Program-made: the position numbers and the translations under genes | In this document: piece by piece, positions 18,235 through 27,128 of the stretch | Layout of the letters: every line of letters begins with the position of its first letter | How positions within the stretch are numbered: the stretch's first letter is position 1 | NCBI RefSeq assembly: GCF_002591975.1 | Contig: NZ_NVQE01000003.1 | Coordinates: 186,001 to 250,000 of the forward strand | From: Mycobacterium neglectum | GTDB lineage: Bacteria; Actinomycetota; Actinomycetes; Mycobacteriales; Mycobacteriaceae | Length of the DNA: 64,000 bases | Direction of reading: 5' to 3' | Notes under the pieces: model-generated | Database searches by the model: none | What the model was told of the DNA's origin: nothing | What the model saw: only the letters and a program-made list of their open reading frames with translations

Positions 18235-18283
18235 CAATTAAATCAACATTGAGACGGTTCGATACCCACACATACGGAGCCAC

Positions 18284-19051
18284 ATGTACGCCGAAGAGCG
18301 CCAGCAGGCGATCGCCTCACTGGTGATCGCGCATGGCCGCGCCTCGGTCACCGAATTGGCGCAGGCCTATGACGTCACCACCGAGACGGTCCGGCGCGAT
18401 CTCGCCGCACTGGACAAGGCGGGGGTGTTGCGGCGAGTGCACGGTGGTGCGGTCCCGGCGCGCGCACTCCACCTCGTCGAGGCCGGTGTGGGCGAGCGTG
18501 AGGCCACCCGGGCCGAGCACAAGGACGCGATTGCGGCAGCGGCCGCCGAACTGCTGCCGCAGGGCGGCGCCACAGTGCTACTGGATGCGGGCACCACCAC
18601 CGCACGCGTCGCCGCTCATCTCCCCACCGATCGGGAGCTTGTGGTGGTGACAAACTCGGTACCGGTCGCCGCCCGCCTTGCTGCGATGCCGTCGGTCTCG
18701 CTTCAGCTTCTCGGCGGCAGGGTCCGCGGCGTCACCCAGGCCACGGTCGGCGAACAGACACTTCGGGTGCTGGACACGATGCGCGTCGACATCGCGTTCA
18801 TCGGAACCAACGGAATCACCGTCCGCCACGGCCTGTCCACACCGGACAGCGATGAAGCGGCGGTCAAGCGTGCCATGGTCAGTGCGGCGAATTATGTGGT
18901 CGCGGTGGCCGACTCCTCCAAGGTCGGGCTCGAAGACTTCGTCAGCTTCGCTCCGCTGTCGGTAGTCGACACACTGATCACCGACTCTGAGATCACCGAC
19001 ACCGACCGCGCTCAGTTCACCGAGCAGGGCGTGGAGGTGGTGGTCGCATGA
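18284..19051 (+). CDS. DeoR/GlpR-family regulator, probable fructose PTS repressor
   Basis: The 255-residue protein has the DeoR winged helix at the N-terminus: RQQAIASLVIAHGRASVTELAQ, then YDVTTETVRRDLAALDKAG and VLRRVHGGAV, the hallmark segment. The C-terminal DeoRC sensor domain (LDAGTTTARVAAHL, FIGTNGITVRHGLSTPD) binds sugar phosphates in relatives; fructose 1-phosphate is a natural candidate here. It is the first gene of the fru operon and overlaps fruK by four bases, as in other actinobacterial fru operons. The likely operator is the palindrome at 18205-18216. GGAG lies upstream of the ATG. Confidence 0.92.
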   Translation: MYAEERQQAIASLVIAHGRASVTELAQAYDVTTETVRRDLAALDKAGVLRRVHGGAVPARALHLVEAGVGEREATRAEHKDAIAAAAAELLPQGGATVLLDAGTTTARVAAHLPTDRELVVVTNSVPVAARLAAMPSVSLQLLGGRVRGVTQATVGEQTLRVLDTMRVDIAFIGTNGITVRHGLSTPDSDEAAVKRAMVSAANYVVAVADSSKVGLEDFVSFAPLSVVDTLITDSEITDTDRAQFTEQGVEVVVA

Positions 19052-20034
19052 TCGTCACCGTCACGCCGAACCCGAGCATCGACCGGACCGTCACCCTCAC
19101 CACACCGCTCACGCGCGGCGCCGTGCACCGGGTCACGTCGGTCACCACCGAGGCCGGTGGAAAGGGCGTCAATGTCGCGCGGGCACTGACGTCGGCCGGC
19201 GTGGACGCGATCGCGCTGCTGCCTGCGCCCGCCGCGGATCCCCTGATCGCCGCCCTACACGTCGCCGCGGTGCCCTTTCGTTGTGTGTCCACCGATGAGC
19301 CGGTGCGCACCAACCTCACGATCACCGAACACGACGGAACCACAACCAAACTCAACGAACCGGGCGCCGCCATGGACGCACCGACCGTCGACGCGCTCAC
19401 CCAGTCCGTGGTCGCCGCGGCGGAGTCCGCGTCCTGGGTGCTGTTGTCTGGTTCGCTCCCGCCCGGGATGCCCGACGGCTGGTACGCGGACGTCGTGGCG
19501 ATGCTTGCCGCATTCGGTTGCCGGGTCGCCGTCGACACGTCCGACCGCCCGTTGACGGCCCTCGTCGAGTCCTTCGACCGCGCCGCCCCCGATCTCATCA
19601 AGCCCAACGCCGAGGAACTCGCCAGTGTGCTGGGGTTCTCTCCCCTTGCATTGGAAGCCGCTGTCGCCCAAGGTGACCCGGAACCGGTGGTCTCTGCGGC
19701 CCGACGATTGATCGATCGGGGCGTCGGCGCTGTGCTCGCCACGCTCGGATCCGCAGGCGCCGTCCTGGTCGACGACGAAGGCAGCTGGTTCGCCACCCCG
19801 CCGCCCATCACACCGCGCAGCACCGTCGGCGCAGGAGATGCCGCCCTCGCCGGCTACATCCGCGCCCAGGTCGCAGGTGCGGCTCCCCCGCAGCGACTGC
19901 AGATGGCGGTCGCCTACGGCAGCGCCGCTGCCGCCTTGCCCGGATCGGCTCAGCCGGGCCCGGCAGATCTCGACCTCGATGCCGTACACGTACTTCACCT
20001 CGCCCCGACAAACCCGCCGCCAACCCGAAAGTAA
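19048..20034 (+). CDS. fruK: 1-phosphofructokinase
   Basis: The 328-residue PfkB-family kinase converts fructose 1-phosphate, the product of the PTS permease, to fructose 1,6-bisphosphate. Evidence is the N-terminal VTPNPSIDRTVTL, the GGKGVNVARAL substrate motif, and the C-terminal TVGAGDAALAGYI with the catalytic aspartate, plus position between the regulator and the fructose permease. ATG overlaps the regulator stop (ATGA), and fruA begins four bases after its stop, so expression is tightly coupled. Confidence 0.95.
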   Translation: MIVTVTPNPSIDRTVTLTTPLTRGAVHRVTSVTTEAGGKGVNVARALTSAGVDAIALLPAPAADPLIAALHVAAVPFRCVSTDEPVRTNLTITEHDGTTTKLNEPGAAMDAPTVDALTQSVVAAAESASWVLLSGSLPPGMPDGWYADVVAMLAAFGCRVAVDTSDRPLTALVESFDRAAPDLIKPNAEELASVLGFSPLALEAAVAQGDPEPVVSAARRLIDRGVGAVLATLGSAGAVLVDDEGSWFATPPPITPRSTVGAGDAALAGYIRAQVAGAAPPQRLQMAVAYGSAAAALPGSAQPGPADLDLDAVHVLHLAPTNPPPTRK

Positions 20035-20038
20035 CGCC

Positions 20039-22051
20039 ATGACCATCATCAACACCGATCTGGTCCTGCTCGACGTCAACGCAGGTGACGACAAGCAGGC
20101 GGTGATCCGTAGTCTCGTGCAGCGTCTCGCCGATTCCGGACGCTCCACCGACGCCGACGGCTTGTTCGCCGCGGCGATGGCACGCGAGGAGCAGTCGGCG
20201 ACCGGCCTGCCGGGCGGCATCGCGATCCCGCACTGTCGCTCACCGCACGTCGACAGCGCCTCGATAGGTTTCGCGCGTTTGAAGCCGCCCGTCGATTTCG
20301 GTGCGCCCGACGGGCCCGCCGATCTGGCCTTCCTGATCGCGGCCCCCGAATCCGGCGGTGCAGAGCACATGAAGCTGCTGTCCAGCCTCGCACGCGCGTT
20401 GGTGCGCAAGGACTTCGTCGAGTCGCTCCGGCAGGCCACCACACCCGCCGAAGTGGTCGCGCTCGTCGACGGAGTACTCAACCCCGATAAGGCCACTCCC
20501 GCAAAAGAACCCGTTCCAGAGCGGACAAGGACGCTGCTCGCGGTCACCGCCTGCCCGACCGGTATCGCGCACACCTACATGGCCGCCGATTCGCTGGCCG
20601 CCGCGGCGAAGGACGCCGGCGTCGCACTTCATGTCGAGACGCAGGGATCCTCGGGCAGCACACCGCTGGATGCGTCGACGATCGCGGCGGCCGACGCCGT
20701 CATATTCGCCACCGATGTCGGCGTCAAGGACAAGCATCGGTTCGCGGGCAAGCCCGTGATCGCGTCAGGTGTGAAACGGGCGATCAACGAGCCCGGCAAG
20801 ATGATCGCCGAAGCCCTTGCCGCAGCAGATAATCCGAACTCAGCCCGCGTGGACGGCGGCGCAGGGCCGTCGGCACCCAGCGCGACGCAGGCAGGTGGGG
20901 TCGGCTGGGGCACCCGCACGCGCCAGATTCTGCTCACCGGTGTGAGCTACATGATCCCGTTCGTCGCCGCCGGTGGTCTGCTGATCGCGCTCGGCTTCCT
21001 GTTCGGCGGCTACGAGATCGCAAACTCGGCCGAGGGCGAACAGCCCTCACTGGCCTACGGATTCGGATCTATCGGCCACGTCATCGCCAGTACCAACTCG
21101 TTGACCAACCTGCCCGCCGGAGGGCTGCTCCAGTATCTCGGAGCGGTGCTGTTCACCCTCGGCGGGCTGGCATTCATGTTCCTGGTGCCCGCGCTGGCCG
21201 GCTACATTTCGTTCGCGATCGCCGACCGGCCGGGTATCGCCCCCGGCTTCACCGCTGGCGCCGTCGCGGTCTTCGTCGGCGGCGGCTTCATCGGCGGCAT
21301 CGTCGGCGGGTTGATCGCCGGCTTCACCGCACTGTGGATAAGCCGGATCGCCGCCCCGCGGTGGCTTCGCGGCTTGATGCCGGTGGTGATCATCCCGTTG
21401 TTCGCATCGCTGGCGGTCGGCCTGTTGATGTTCCTGCTGCTCGGTCGTCCACTGGCGGCGATCACGTCGGGCCTGACCAACTGGCTCGGTGGCATGTCGG
21501 GCAGTTCCGTCATCATTCTCGGCGTCATCCTCGGCCTGATGATGTGCTTCGACCTCGGCGGCCCGGTGAACAAGGCCGCCTACGCATTCGCGACCGCGGG
21601 CCTCAACGTCGCTGACCCCGCATCGCTGCGCATCATGGCCGCGGTGATGGCCGCGGGCATGGTTCCCCCGCTGGCGATGGCGCTGGCCTCAACGATTCGG
21701 CCGAACGTGTTCACCGAGCCGGAGCGGGAAAACGGCCGGGCCGCTTGGCTTCTCGGTGCGTCGTTCATCTCGGAGGGAGCGATCCCATTCGCCGCGGCTG
21801 ATCCGCTGCGAGTGATCCCGTCGATGATGTTCGGCGGCGCCATCACCGGTGCGTTGATCATGGCTTTCGACGTCACCCTGAAAGCACCGCATGGCGGGAT
21901 ATTCGTCTTCTTCGCCATCGGAAACCTGCTTTGGTTCCTCGTGGCCCTCGCAGCCGGCACCGTGGCGGGCGCACTTGCCGTCATCGCCGCCAAGCAGTTC
22001 GTCAAGCCCGCCGCGGACGTCGAAGACGCGCCCGCACTCGCGGCGGCCTGA
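20039..22051 (+). CDS. fruA: fructose-specific PTS permease, EIIABC
   Basis: The 670-residue protein fuses all three fructose EII units. EIIA (about residues 1-145) has the phosphohistidine in GIAIPHCRSPHV; EIIB (about 160-260) has the phosphocysteine in VTACPTGIAHTYMAAD; EIIC (about 300-650) is membrane-embedded with PFVAAGGLLIALGFLFGG, GGPVNKAAYAFA and EGAIPFAAADPLRVIP. It imports fructose and releases it inside as fructose 1-phosphate for FruK. Together with ptsI and ptsH this makes the system self-contained. Confidence 0.96.
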   Translation: MTIINTDLVLLDVNAGDDKQAVIRSLVQRLADSGRSTDADGLFAAAMAREEQSATGLPGGIAIPHCRSPHVDSASIGFARLKPPVDFGAPDGPADLAFLIAAPESGGAEHMKLLSSLARALVRKDFVESLRQATTPAEVVALVDGVLNPDKATPAKEPVPERTRTLLAVTACPTGIAHTYMAADSLAAAAKDAGVALHVETQGSSGSTPLDASTIAAADAVIFATDVGVKDKHRFAGKPVIASGVKRAINEPGKMIAEALAAADNPNSARVDGGAGPSAPSATQAGGVGWGTRTRQILLTGVSYMIPFVAAGGLLIALGFLFGGYEIANSAEGEQPSLAYGFGSIGHVIASTNSLTNLPAGGLLQYLGAVLFTLGGLAFMFLVPALAGYISFAIADRPGIAPGFTAGAVAVFVGGGFIGGIVGGLIAGFTALWISRIAAPRWLRGLMPVVIIPLFASLAVGLLMFLLLGRPLAAITSGLTNWLGGMSGSSVIILGVILGLMMCFDLGGPVNKAAYAFATAGLNVADPASLRIMAAVMAAGMVPPLAMALASTIRPNVFTEPERENGRAAWLLGASFISEGAIPFAAADPLRVIPSMMFGGAITGALIMAFDVTLKAPHGGIFVFFAIGNLLWFLVALAAGTVAGALAVIAAKQFVKPAADVEDAPALAAA

Positions 22052-22086
22052 CCCCTAACACCCACCACCACTGAAGGAGATCACTC

Positions 22087-22344
22087 ATGCCCGCCAAGAC
22101 CGTCATCGTCGGATCGTCGATCGGCCTGCACGCCCGCCCCGCTGCCATCATCGCCGAAGAGGTGGTGAAAGCAGGGGTGCCCGTGTTCCTCTCGCTGGAC
22201 GGCGGTGAGCCCGTTGACGCCGGTTCGGCGCTGATGATCATGACGCTCGGCGCGGGCAACGGCGCACAGGTGACCGTCGCCTGTGACGACGCGGAGGTTC
22301 TCGCCGCGGTCGCCGGGCTGGTCCAGCAGGACCTCGACGCCTGA
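22087..22344 (+). CDS. ptsH: phosphocarrier protein HPr
   Basis: The 85-residue protein matches HPr in length and motifs. Histidine 15 in GLHARPAA is the phosphorylated residue, and SALMIMTLGAGNG corresponds to the regulatory-serine helix region. It carries phosphate from enzyme I to FruA. A GAAGGAG ribosome binding site precedes the ATG. It is the last gene of the fru operon; a short GCAGG/CCTGC hairpin right after the stop is too weak to call a terminator. Confidence 0.95.
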   Translation: MPAKTVIVGSSIGLHARPAAIIAEEVVKAGVPVFLSLDGGEPVDAGSALMIMTLGAGNGAQVTVACDDAEVLAAVAGLVQQDLDA

Positions 22345-22533
22345 CCGCAGGCGACCTGCACCGGAACAAGATTGCGGACCTGACCCCCCGCGCGGCCCCT
22401 TAAGATTGGCTGCGTGCAATCAGGCAGTCGGCTTGACGTGAGAATTTGTCCTGCCCGGGGGACCGTCGGGGGTTTGCTGTGGGGGCACCGGCATACTGCC
22501 TGCTTGTCGAGTTTCGGGGGAGGTGCATAACGA

Positions 22534-23880
22534 GTGCACCGCATAGGTGTGCTGCTGGTGGTGCTGTTGCTGGCGTTGTTCAGCGCTCCGCCTGCAGTCG
22601 CGATCGAACCACCCACTATCGATCCGGCGGCTGTGCCGCCGGACGAGACGGGTCCCGATCAGCCCACCGAACAGCGTCGGGTCTGCTCGGCCCCCACGGC
22701 ATTCCCCAACTCGAATTTCGCCGACAAGCCCTGGGCGAACGACTACCTGCGCCTCGCCGAGGCGCAAAAATCCGCAACGGGCGCGGGGATAACTGTCGCC
22801 GTCATCGACACCGGGGTCAACGGCTCGCCTCGGGTGCCCGCTGAGCCCGGCGGCGACTTCGTGGACCAAGCGGGCAACGGCATGTCCGACTGCGATTCCC
22901 ATGGAACGCTGACCGCGTCGATCATCGCCGGCCGGCCCGCACCGACGGACGGGTTCATCGGGGTCGCGCCCGACGCCCGCATCCTGTCGCTGCGGCAGAC
23001 GTCAGAGGCGTTTCAACCCGTCGGCGCGCGCACCGATCCCAATGACCCGAACACCACCCAGACCGCCGGGTCGCTGCGAAGTCTGGCACGCGCGGTCGTG
23101 CACGCGGCCAACCTCGGCGCGCAGGTCATCAACATCAGCGAGGCAGCCTGCTACAAGGTGACCAGGCCGATCGATGAAACTGGGCTCGGCGCCGCGATCA
23201 ACTACGCGGTCAACGTCAAGGGTGCGGTCATCGTCGTCGCGGCGGGCAACACCGGCCAGGACTGTAGCCAGAACCCGCCGCCCGATCCCGCGATACCCGC
23301 CGATCCGCGCGGCTGGAAGCAGGTACAGACGATCGTCAGTCCGGCGTGGTACTCGCCGCTGGTGCTCACCGTCGGCGGCGTCGCCCAGAACGGTCAGCCG
23401 AGCACCTTCTCGGTGTCCGGACCGTGGGTTGGCGCCGCGGCACCGGCAGAGAACCTGGTGGCGCTCGGCTACGACGGACGGCCCGTGAACGCGTTGACCG
23501 GACAGGACGGTCCGATCCCGATCAGTGGCACCTCGTTCGCGGCCGCATACGTGTCCGGGCTGGCGGCACTGCTCAAACAACGCTTCCCCGTCCTGACCCC
23601 CGCTCAGATCATGAACAGGATCACCGCAACGGCACGGCACCCCGGCGGTGGCGTCGACAATTACGTCGGTGCAGGCGTCATCGACCCGGTCGCCGCGCTG
23701 ACCTGGGACGTGCCTGCGGGTCCGGAGCGAGTTCCCTACCAGGTCAAGGAGATTCCGGCACCAGTGGTCATCCCGCCGCCGGACCGAGGACCGATCACCG
23801 CCGTCGTCATCACCGGAGTCGCCCTGGCGCTCGCGCTGGGACTCGGCGCCCTGGCTCGCCGCGCACTGAGGCGCCGATGA
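22534..23880 (+). CDS. mycP1: mycosin, ESX-associated subtilisin-like serine protease (MycP1 type)
   Basis: The 448-residue protein has a signal sequence (LLVVLLLALFSAPPAVA), an N-terminal extension with the mycosin CSAP cysteine, an S8 protease domain and a C-terminal membrane helix (AVVITGVALALALGLGALA) with a basic tail. The triad is complete: aspartate in VIDTGV, histidine in DSHGTL, serine in GTSFAAAYVSG. Mycosins stabilise the ESX membrane complex, and MycP1 cleaves EspB. Assignment to ESX-1 rests on the three downstream genes. GGGAGGTG precedes the GTG start. Its stop overlaps eccE (ATGA). Confidence 0.93.
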   Translation: MHRIGVLLVVLLLALFSAPPAVAIEPPTIDPAAVPPDETGPDQPTEQRRVCSAPTAFPNSNFADKPWANDYLRLAEAQKSATGAGITVAVIDTGVNGSPRVPAEPGGDFVDQAGNGMSDCDSHGTLTASIIAGRPAPTDGFIGVAPDARILSLRQTSEAFQPVGARTDPNDPNTTQTAGSLRSLARAVVHAANLGAQVINISEAACYKVTRPIDETGLGAAINYAVNVKGAVIVVAAGNTGQDCSQNPPPDPAIPADPRGWKQVQTIVSPAWYSPLVLTVGGVAQNGQPSTFSVSGPWVGAAAPAENLVALGYDGRPVNALTGQDGPIPISGTSFAAAYVSGLAALLKQRFPVLTPAQIMNRITATARHPGGGVDNYVGAGVIDPVAALTWDVPAGPERVPYQVKEIPAPVVIPPPDRGPITAVVITGVALALALGLGALARRALRRR

Positions 23881-25274
23881 GAAACTTTGCGTCCCATTTC
23901 GGGCTGCGCTTCACCACCGGTCACGCCATCTGGGCGGCAGTGCTGATTCCCGCCTGCATCCTGCTGTTCATCCAGCTCGATCTGCTTTGGCTGGGGATCA
24001 CCCTGGCGGTAATCATCGCTCTCGCAGCCGTACTGACGATTCGCGGGCGACGGCTCACCGGCTGGATCGCGGCCGTGTTCGCGTGGCGGCGGCGCCATCG
24101 CAATGTTCCGGACCGGCCGTCCGAGCCGGCCGTCGGTTCCACCGTGATGCCCGGCGACCACGTCGCCGTCCGCTGGCAGGACGGCTACCTGGTCTCGGCC
24201 ATCGAACTGGTCCCGCGGCCGTTCACGCCAACTGTGATCGTCAACGGTGAGGCCTATTCCGACGACGTGATCGACACCCGACTGGTCGAGCGATTGGTCG
24301 CCGCACACTGTCCCGATCTCGAGGCCGACGTGGTGTCGGCGGGGTATCGAGTGGGCAAGACCGCACCGTCGAGCCTGGTGGCGCTGTATGAGCAGGTCGT
24401 TGGGCCCTACCCCGCACCGGCGAATCGGCGCACATGGATCGTGTTGAGGGCAGACCCGGAGCGCACGCGTAAGTCCGCACAGCGGCGCGATTCCGGTGTG
24501 GCCGGACTCGCACGGTATCTCGTTGCATCGGTGACGCGGATCGCAGATCAGCTGTCCAGCAACGGTGTTGATGCCCGGGCCATCCGTAGCTTCGACGACT
24601 TCGACCGGGCGACCGAGATCAGCTTCGAACGCGAGACATGGTCGGCAATCAAAGGCCGCAGCACCTTCACCGCCGCGTACACCGCGCCGGGCGGCCCCGA
24701 CGCGTGGTGGTCGGCGCGCGCCGATCACACCATCACCCGGGTCCGCATCCGGCCCGGTGAGGCTCCCACCGCCACCGTGCTGTTGACGACGCTCGCGAAT
24801 CCGTCGACGCCGCGGGGGTTTTCCTGCCTGTTCGGCGGGCAGCGGGCCGCGTTGCACGGCATCAGCCCGGTCAACGACCGTCACTATGAACTGCCCGTCG
24901 GATCTGCCGGGGTTCTCGTCGGCGAGACCGCGGACCGCTATCCGGTGTACATGCCGTTCGACGACATCGACGTGAGCATCAACCTCGGCGACGCCCGGTT
25001 GTTCACCCAGTTCGTCGTGCGATCGGCGGCCGCGGGCGCGGTGGTCACCCTGCTACCGCAGTTCGCCGAGTTCGCCGGGTCTATCAACGGCCACATCGGG
25101 CAGGACGCCAAGGTGGCCTGGCCCAACGCCACGACGTACCTGGGTCCGCACCCCGGCGTTGGACGAGTTATCTTGCGGGACAACTTCATCGACACCCCAC
25201 GGCATAAGCAGCTACCGATCCGGTTGATCAACCCCCGTGAGGAAAGCCGCTACCAGATGGCGCTGGAGGGCTGA
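23877..25274 (+). CDS. eccE1: ESX membrane complex subunit EccE (EccE1 type)
   Basis: The 465-residue protein begins with two adjacent membrane helices (IWAAVLIPACILLFIQLDLLWL and ITLAVIIALAAVLTI, cited in part) followed by a basic segment and a large soluble domain, the EccE layout. A typical element is HVAVRWQDGYLVSAIEL near residue 95. EccE sits at the periphery of the type VII secretion channel and faces the cytoplasm. It overlaps mycP by four bases and is followed after four bases by espB, the transcription order of the end of the M. tuberculosis ESX-1 locus. No eccB, eccC or eccD is in this window. Confidence 0.92.
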   Translation: MRNFASHFGLRFTTGHAIWAAVLIPACILLFIQLDLLWLGITLAVIIALAAVLTIRGRRLTGWIAAVFAWRRRHRNVPDRPSEPAVGSTVMPGDHVAVRWQDGYLVSAIELVPRPFTPTVIVNGEAYSDDVIDTRLVERLVAAHCPDLEADVVSAGYRVGKTAPSSLVALYEQVVGPYPAPANRRTWIVLRADPERTRKSAQRRDSGVAGLARYLVASVTRIADQLSSNGVDARAIRSFDDFDRATEISFERETWSAIKGRSTFTAAYTAPGGPDAWWSARADHTITRVRIRPGEAPTATVLLTTLANPSTPRGFSCLFGGQRAALHGISPVNDRHYELPVGSAGVLVGETADRYPVYMPFDDIDVSINLGDARLFTQFVVRSAAAGAVVTLLPQFAEFAGSINGHIGQDAKVAWPNATTYLGPHPGVGRVILRDNFIDTPRHKQLPIRLINPREESRYQMALEG

Positions 25275-25278
25275 GGTC

Positions 25279-26778
25279 GTGACGGTCCAACGGGTGGAGC
25301 CCAGCGCCCTCACCGGCCAAGCCACCGAGATGAAGGGGCAAAACTGGAACAGCCCCTCCGAGGATGCGGTGTTACCACCGGATGCCCTGCCCTCCACGAA
25401 CGATGCGATCGCCAACCTCAACGCCAACGCGCAGTCGTTGAAAGAGTTGGAGCGGTGGGCCGAAGTCGAGAACCAACGCATTGCCGAGATGCTGGACATC
25501 GCCGCGCAGGCCTACCAGAAGGTCGACGACGACTACGGCAGGGCGCTCGACAATCCCGAACGCGCCGCGGCAGTCGACGCCATCACCATTCCGTCTCCGC
25601 AGACACCGCCTCCCGAAATCCCTGTTCCCCCAGGCACTCCGCGACTACTCGATGCGAGCGGATATAGCAACGTCATACAGACCCAGGCCGAGCTGAGCGC
25701 GCCGGACACCGGCGCTTCGCTCAAGACCGCGATGTTGCTGTGGGGCATTGCGTCCAACCGTGTCGACAACAACAAGCCGAAGCCTCCGCCCGGCGACTGG
25801 GAGGGTGAGGCCGCCGACGCCGCCTACGCACGGATGACCACGTTCGGCAACTGGCTGACTCAGCTGTCCGGAGCCTGGTACGACCTGGCCGAAGCCGCGT
25901 CGAAAATTCTTTCGGCACATGACAAAGCAAAGAGCACGCACGATCCCATCGCCAAGGAGTACACCGAGCTGGAAGCGCGGATTCGCCAACTCTCCAGCGT
26001 GAGCGCGCCACACGGCGGCGTCCGGGTCCAGAGGGAGATGGAGCGGATCCGCCAGCGCATGGAGGAGCTCCAGGCGCAGTCCGACGAGGTGCGCCAGGAT
26101 TATGCGAATGGCGCGACGTTCACACCGGTCCGCCCTGCCGACCCGCCGTTCAAACCGGGCGACGGCCTGACGTCCGCGGGTAGCGGCAGCGGAGGCGGCG
26201 GTGCCGGTGACCAACCCGCCGGGGAGTCGGCCGCGATGGCCCGGAAGATGGGCGAGTCAATGGGAAGCCCGCAGCCGCAGTCGGGTTCGCCGCAGGGTGG
26301 CGGCGCCGGTGGCGGGTCACCGTCGGGCGGTGGATCGCCCTCGGGAGGCGCCGGCGCCGGCAGCCCGAGCGAGACGCCCGACGGCGAGACGCCCGACGGA
26401 ACGTCGAAAGTACCCGCCGATCCGAACCTGCGACCCGCAGCGGGGGGCGGCGGGGCCGGGGGCGCCAGCGCAGGGTCTGCGCCTCTTTCGCCCGCAGTGA
26501 CGCCCGAAACCGTCGCGCCGGGCCCGCCCATGCCCGTCGGCGCCGGACCCGCGGCCGGTACCGCGACCCAGGGTGGCATCGCAGGTGGGATGGGCGGTAT
26601 GGCGCCCATGCACGGCGCGCAGGGCGCACAGCAGGGCAAGGAGAAGCGTCGCGATCCGCTCACGGCACCCGACGAGGACCTGTACGTCGAGGACCGCGCG
26701 TGGACCGAGGCGGTCATCGGTAATCGCCGCCGCAGGGACGTGCAGGACGGCAAACAAAGCGAGCAGGACGACCAGTGA
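25279..26778 (+). CDS. espB: ESX-1 secreted protein EspB
   Basis: The 499-residue protein shows the EspB fold markers: a helical N-terminal PE/PPE-like part with YQKVD (YxxxD, residues 79-83) and DWEGEAA (WxG, residues 174-176), which together form the composite secretion signal, then a long glycine-, proline- and serine-rich region, and the conserved tail LYVEDRAWTEAVIGNRRRR. In M. tuberculosis EspB is secreted by ESX-1, processed by MycP1 and forms oligomers. The product is somewhat longer than the 460-residue M. tuberculosis form because of the low-complexity part. GTG at 25279 is chosen; an ATG at 25237 lies inside eccE. Confidence 0.92.
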   Translation: MTVQRVEPSALTGQATEMKGQNWNSPSEDAVLPPDALPSTNDAIANLNANAQSLKELERWAEVENQRIAEMLDIAAQAYQKVDDDYGRALDNPERAAAVDAITIPSPQTPPPEIPVPPGTPRLLDASGYSNVIQTQAELSAPDTGASLKTAMLLWGIASNRVDNNKPKPPPGDWEGEAADAAYARMTTFGNWLTQLSGAWYDLAEAASKILSAHDKAKSTHDPIAKEYTELEARIRQLSSVSAPHGGVRVQREMERIRQRMEELQAQSDEVRQDYANGATFTPVRPADPPFKPGDGLTSAGSGSGGGGAGDQPAGESAAMARKMGESMGSPQPQSGSPQGGGAGGGSPSGGGSPSGGAGAGSPSETPDGETPDGTSKVPADPNLRPAAGGGGAGGASAGSAPLSPAVTPETVAPGPPMPVGAGPAAGTATQGGIAGGMGGMAPMHGAQGAQQGKEKRRDPLTAPDEDLYVEDRAWTEAVIGNRRRRDVQDGKQSEQDDQ

Positions 26779-27116
26779 CCGACGAGATGCATCCGGAGGT
26801 CGCCGCCGTCCTGCAGCAGGCGCAACGGTTGCAGTCACTGATGGATGAGCAGTTGTACAAGATGAACCACCAGACGTTCACCGCCACCGACGACGCCGAG
26901 ACGGTCGAGGTGACGCTCAACGGCCACCACCACCTCACCGGCACGTTCATCGCCGACGGACTGCTGCGGCTGGGTGCGCCGACGGTTGAGAAGCGACTCA
27001 ACGAGGCATTACAGAAGGCGAGCGATGCCGCGACCGAGTCGATCGAGCGCGACAGGGACCGCATCGACGCCGCGGTCGCAGACATCACCGCCGACCTGCG
27101 CGCCGACGAACCTTAG
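26775..27116 (+). CDS. espL: EspL, YbaB/EbfC-like ESX-1 associated protein
   Basis: The 113-residue protein has the core ATDDAETVEVTLNGHHHLTG flanked by long helices, very like EspL (Rv3880c) with its ATDEAETVEVTINGH segment, and resembles the YbaB nucleoid-associated fold. EspL is a cytosolic factor needed for normal ESX-1 secretion in M. tuberculosis, where it stabilises EspE/EspF/EspH or acts with WhiB6. The GTG start overlaps the espB stop (GTGA). It is the last gene of this ESX module; espK and espJ, which follow in M. tuberculosis, are absent. Confidence 0.9.
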   Translation: MTDEMHPEVAAVLQQAQRLQSLMDEQLYKMNHQTFTATDDAETVEVTLNGHHHLTGTFIADGLLRLGAPTVEKRLNEALQKASDAATESIERDRDRIDAAVADITADLRADEP

Positions 27117-27122
27117 TATCGT
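27117..27122 (+). promoter_or_regulatory. -10 box of leaderless PPOX/DUF2470 gene
   Basis: TATCGT begins one base after the espL stop and ends six bases before the GTG at 27129. It separates the following gene from the ESX operon as its own transcription unit, although read-through is possible. Confidence 0.5.
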
Positions 27123-27128
27123 TCGACC

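Noticed and set aside
22347..22359. GCAGG/CCTGC hairpin after ptsH as a terminator
   Set aside because: Only five base pairs, three-base loop and no T-rich run.
26180..26600. Glycine-rich tract resembling PE_PGRS sequence
   Set aside because: It is in frame with EspB and is followed by the conserved EspB tail, so it is the low-complexity part of EspB.
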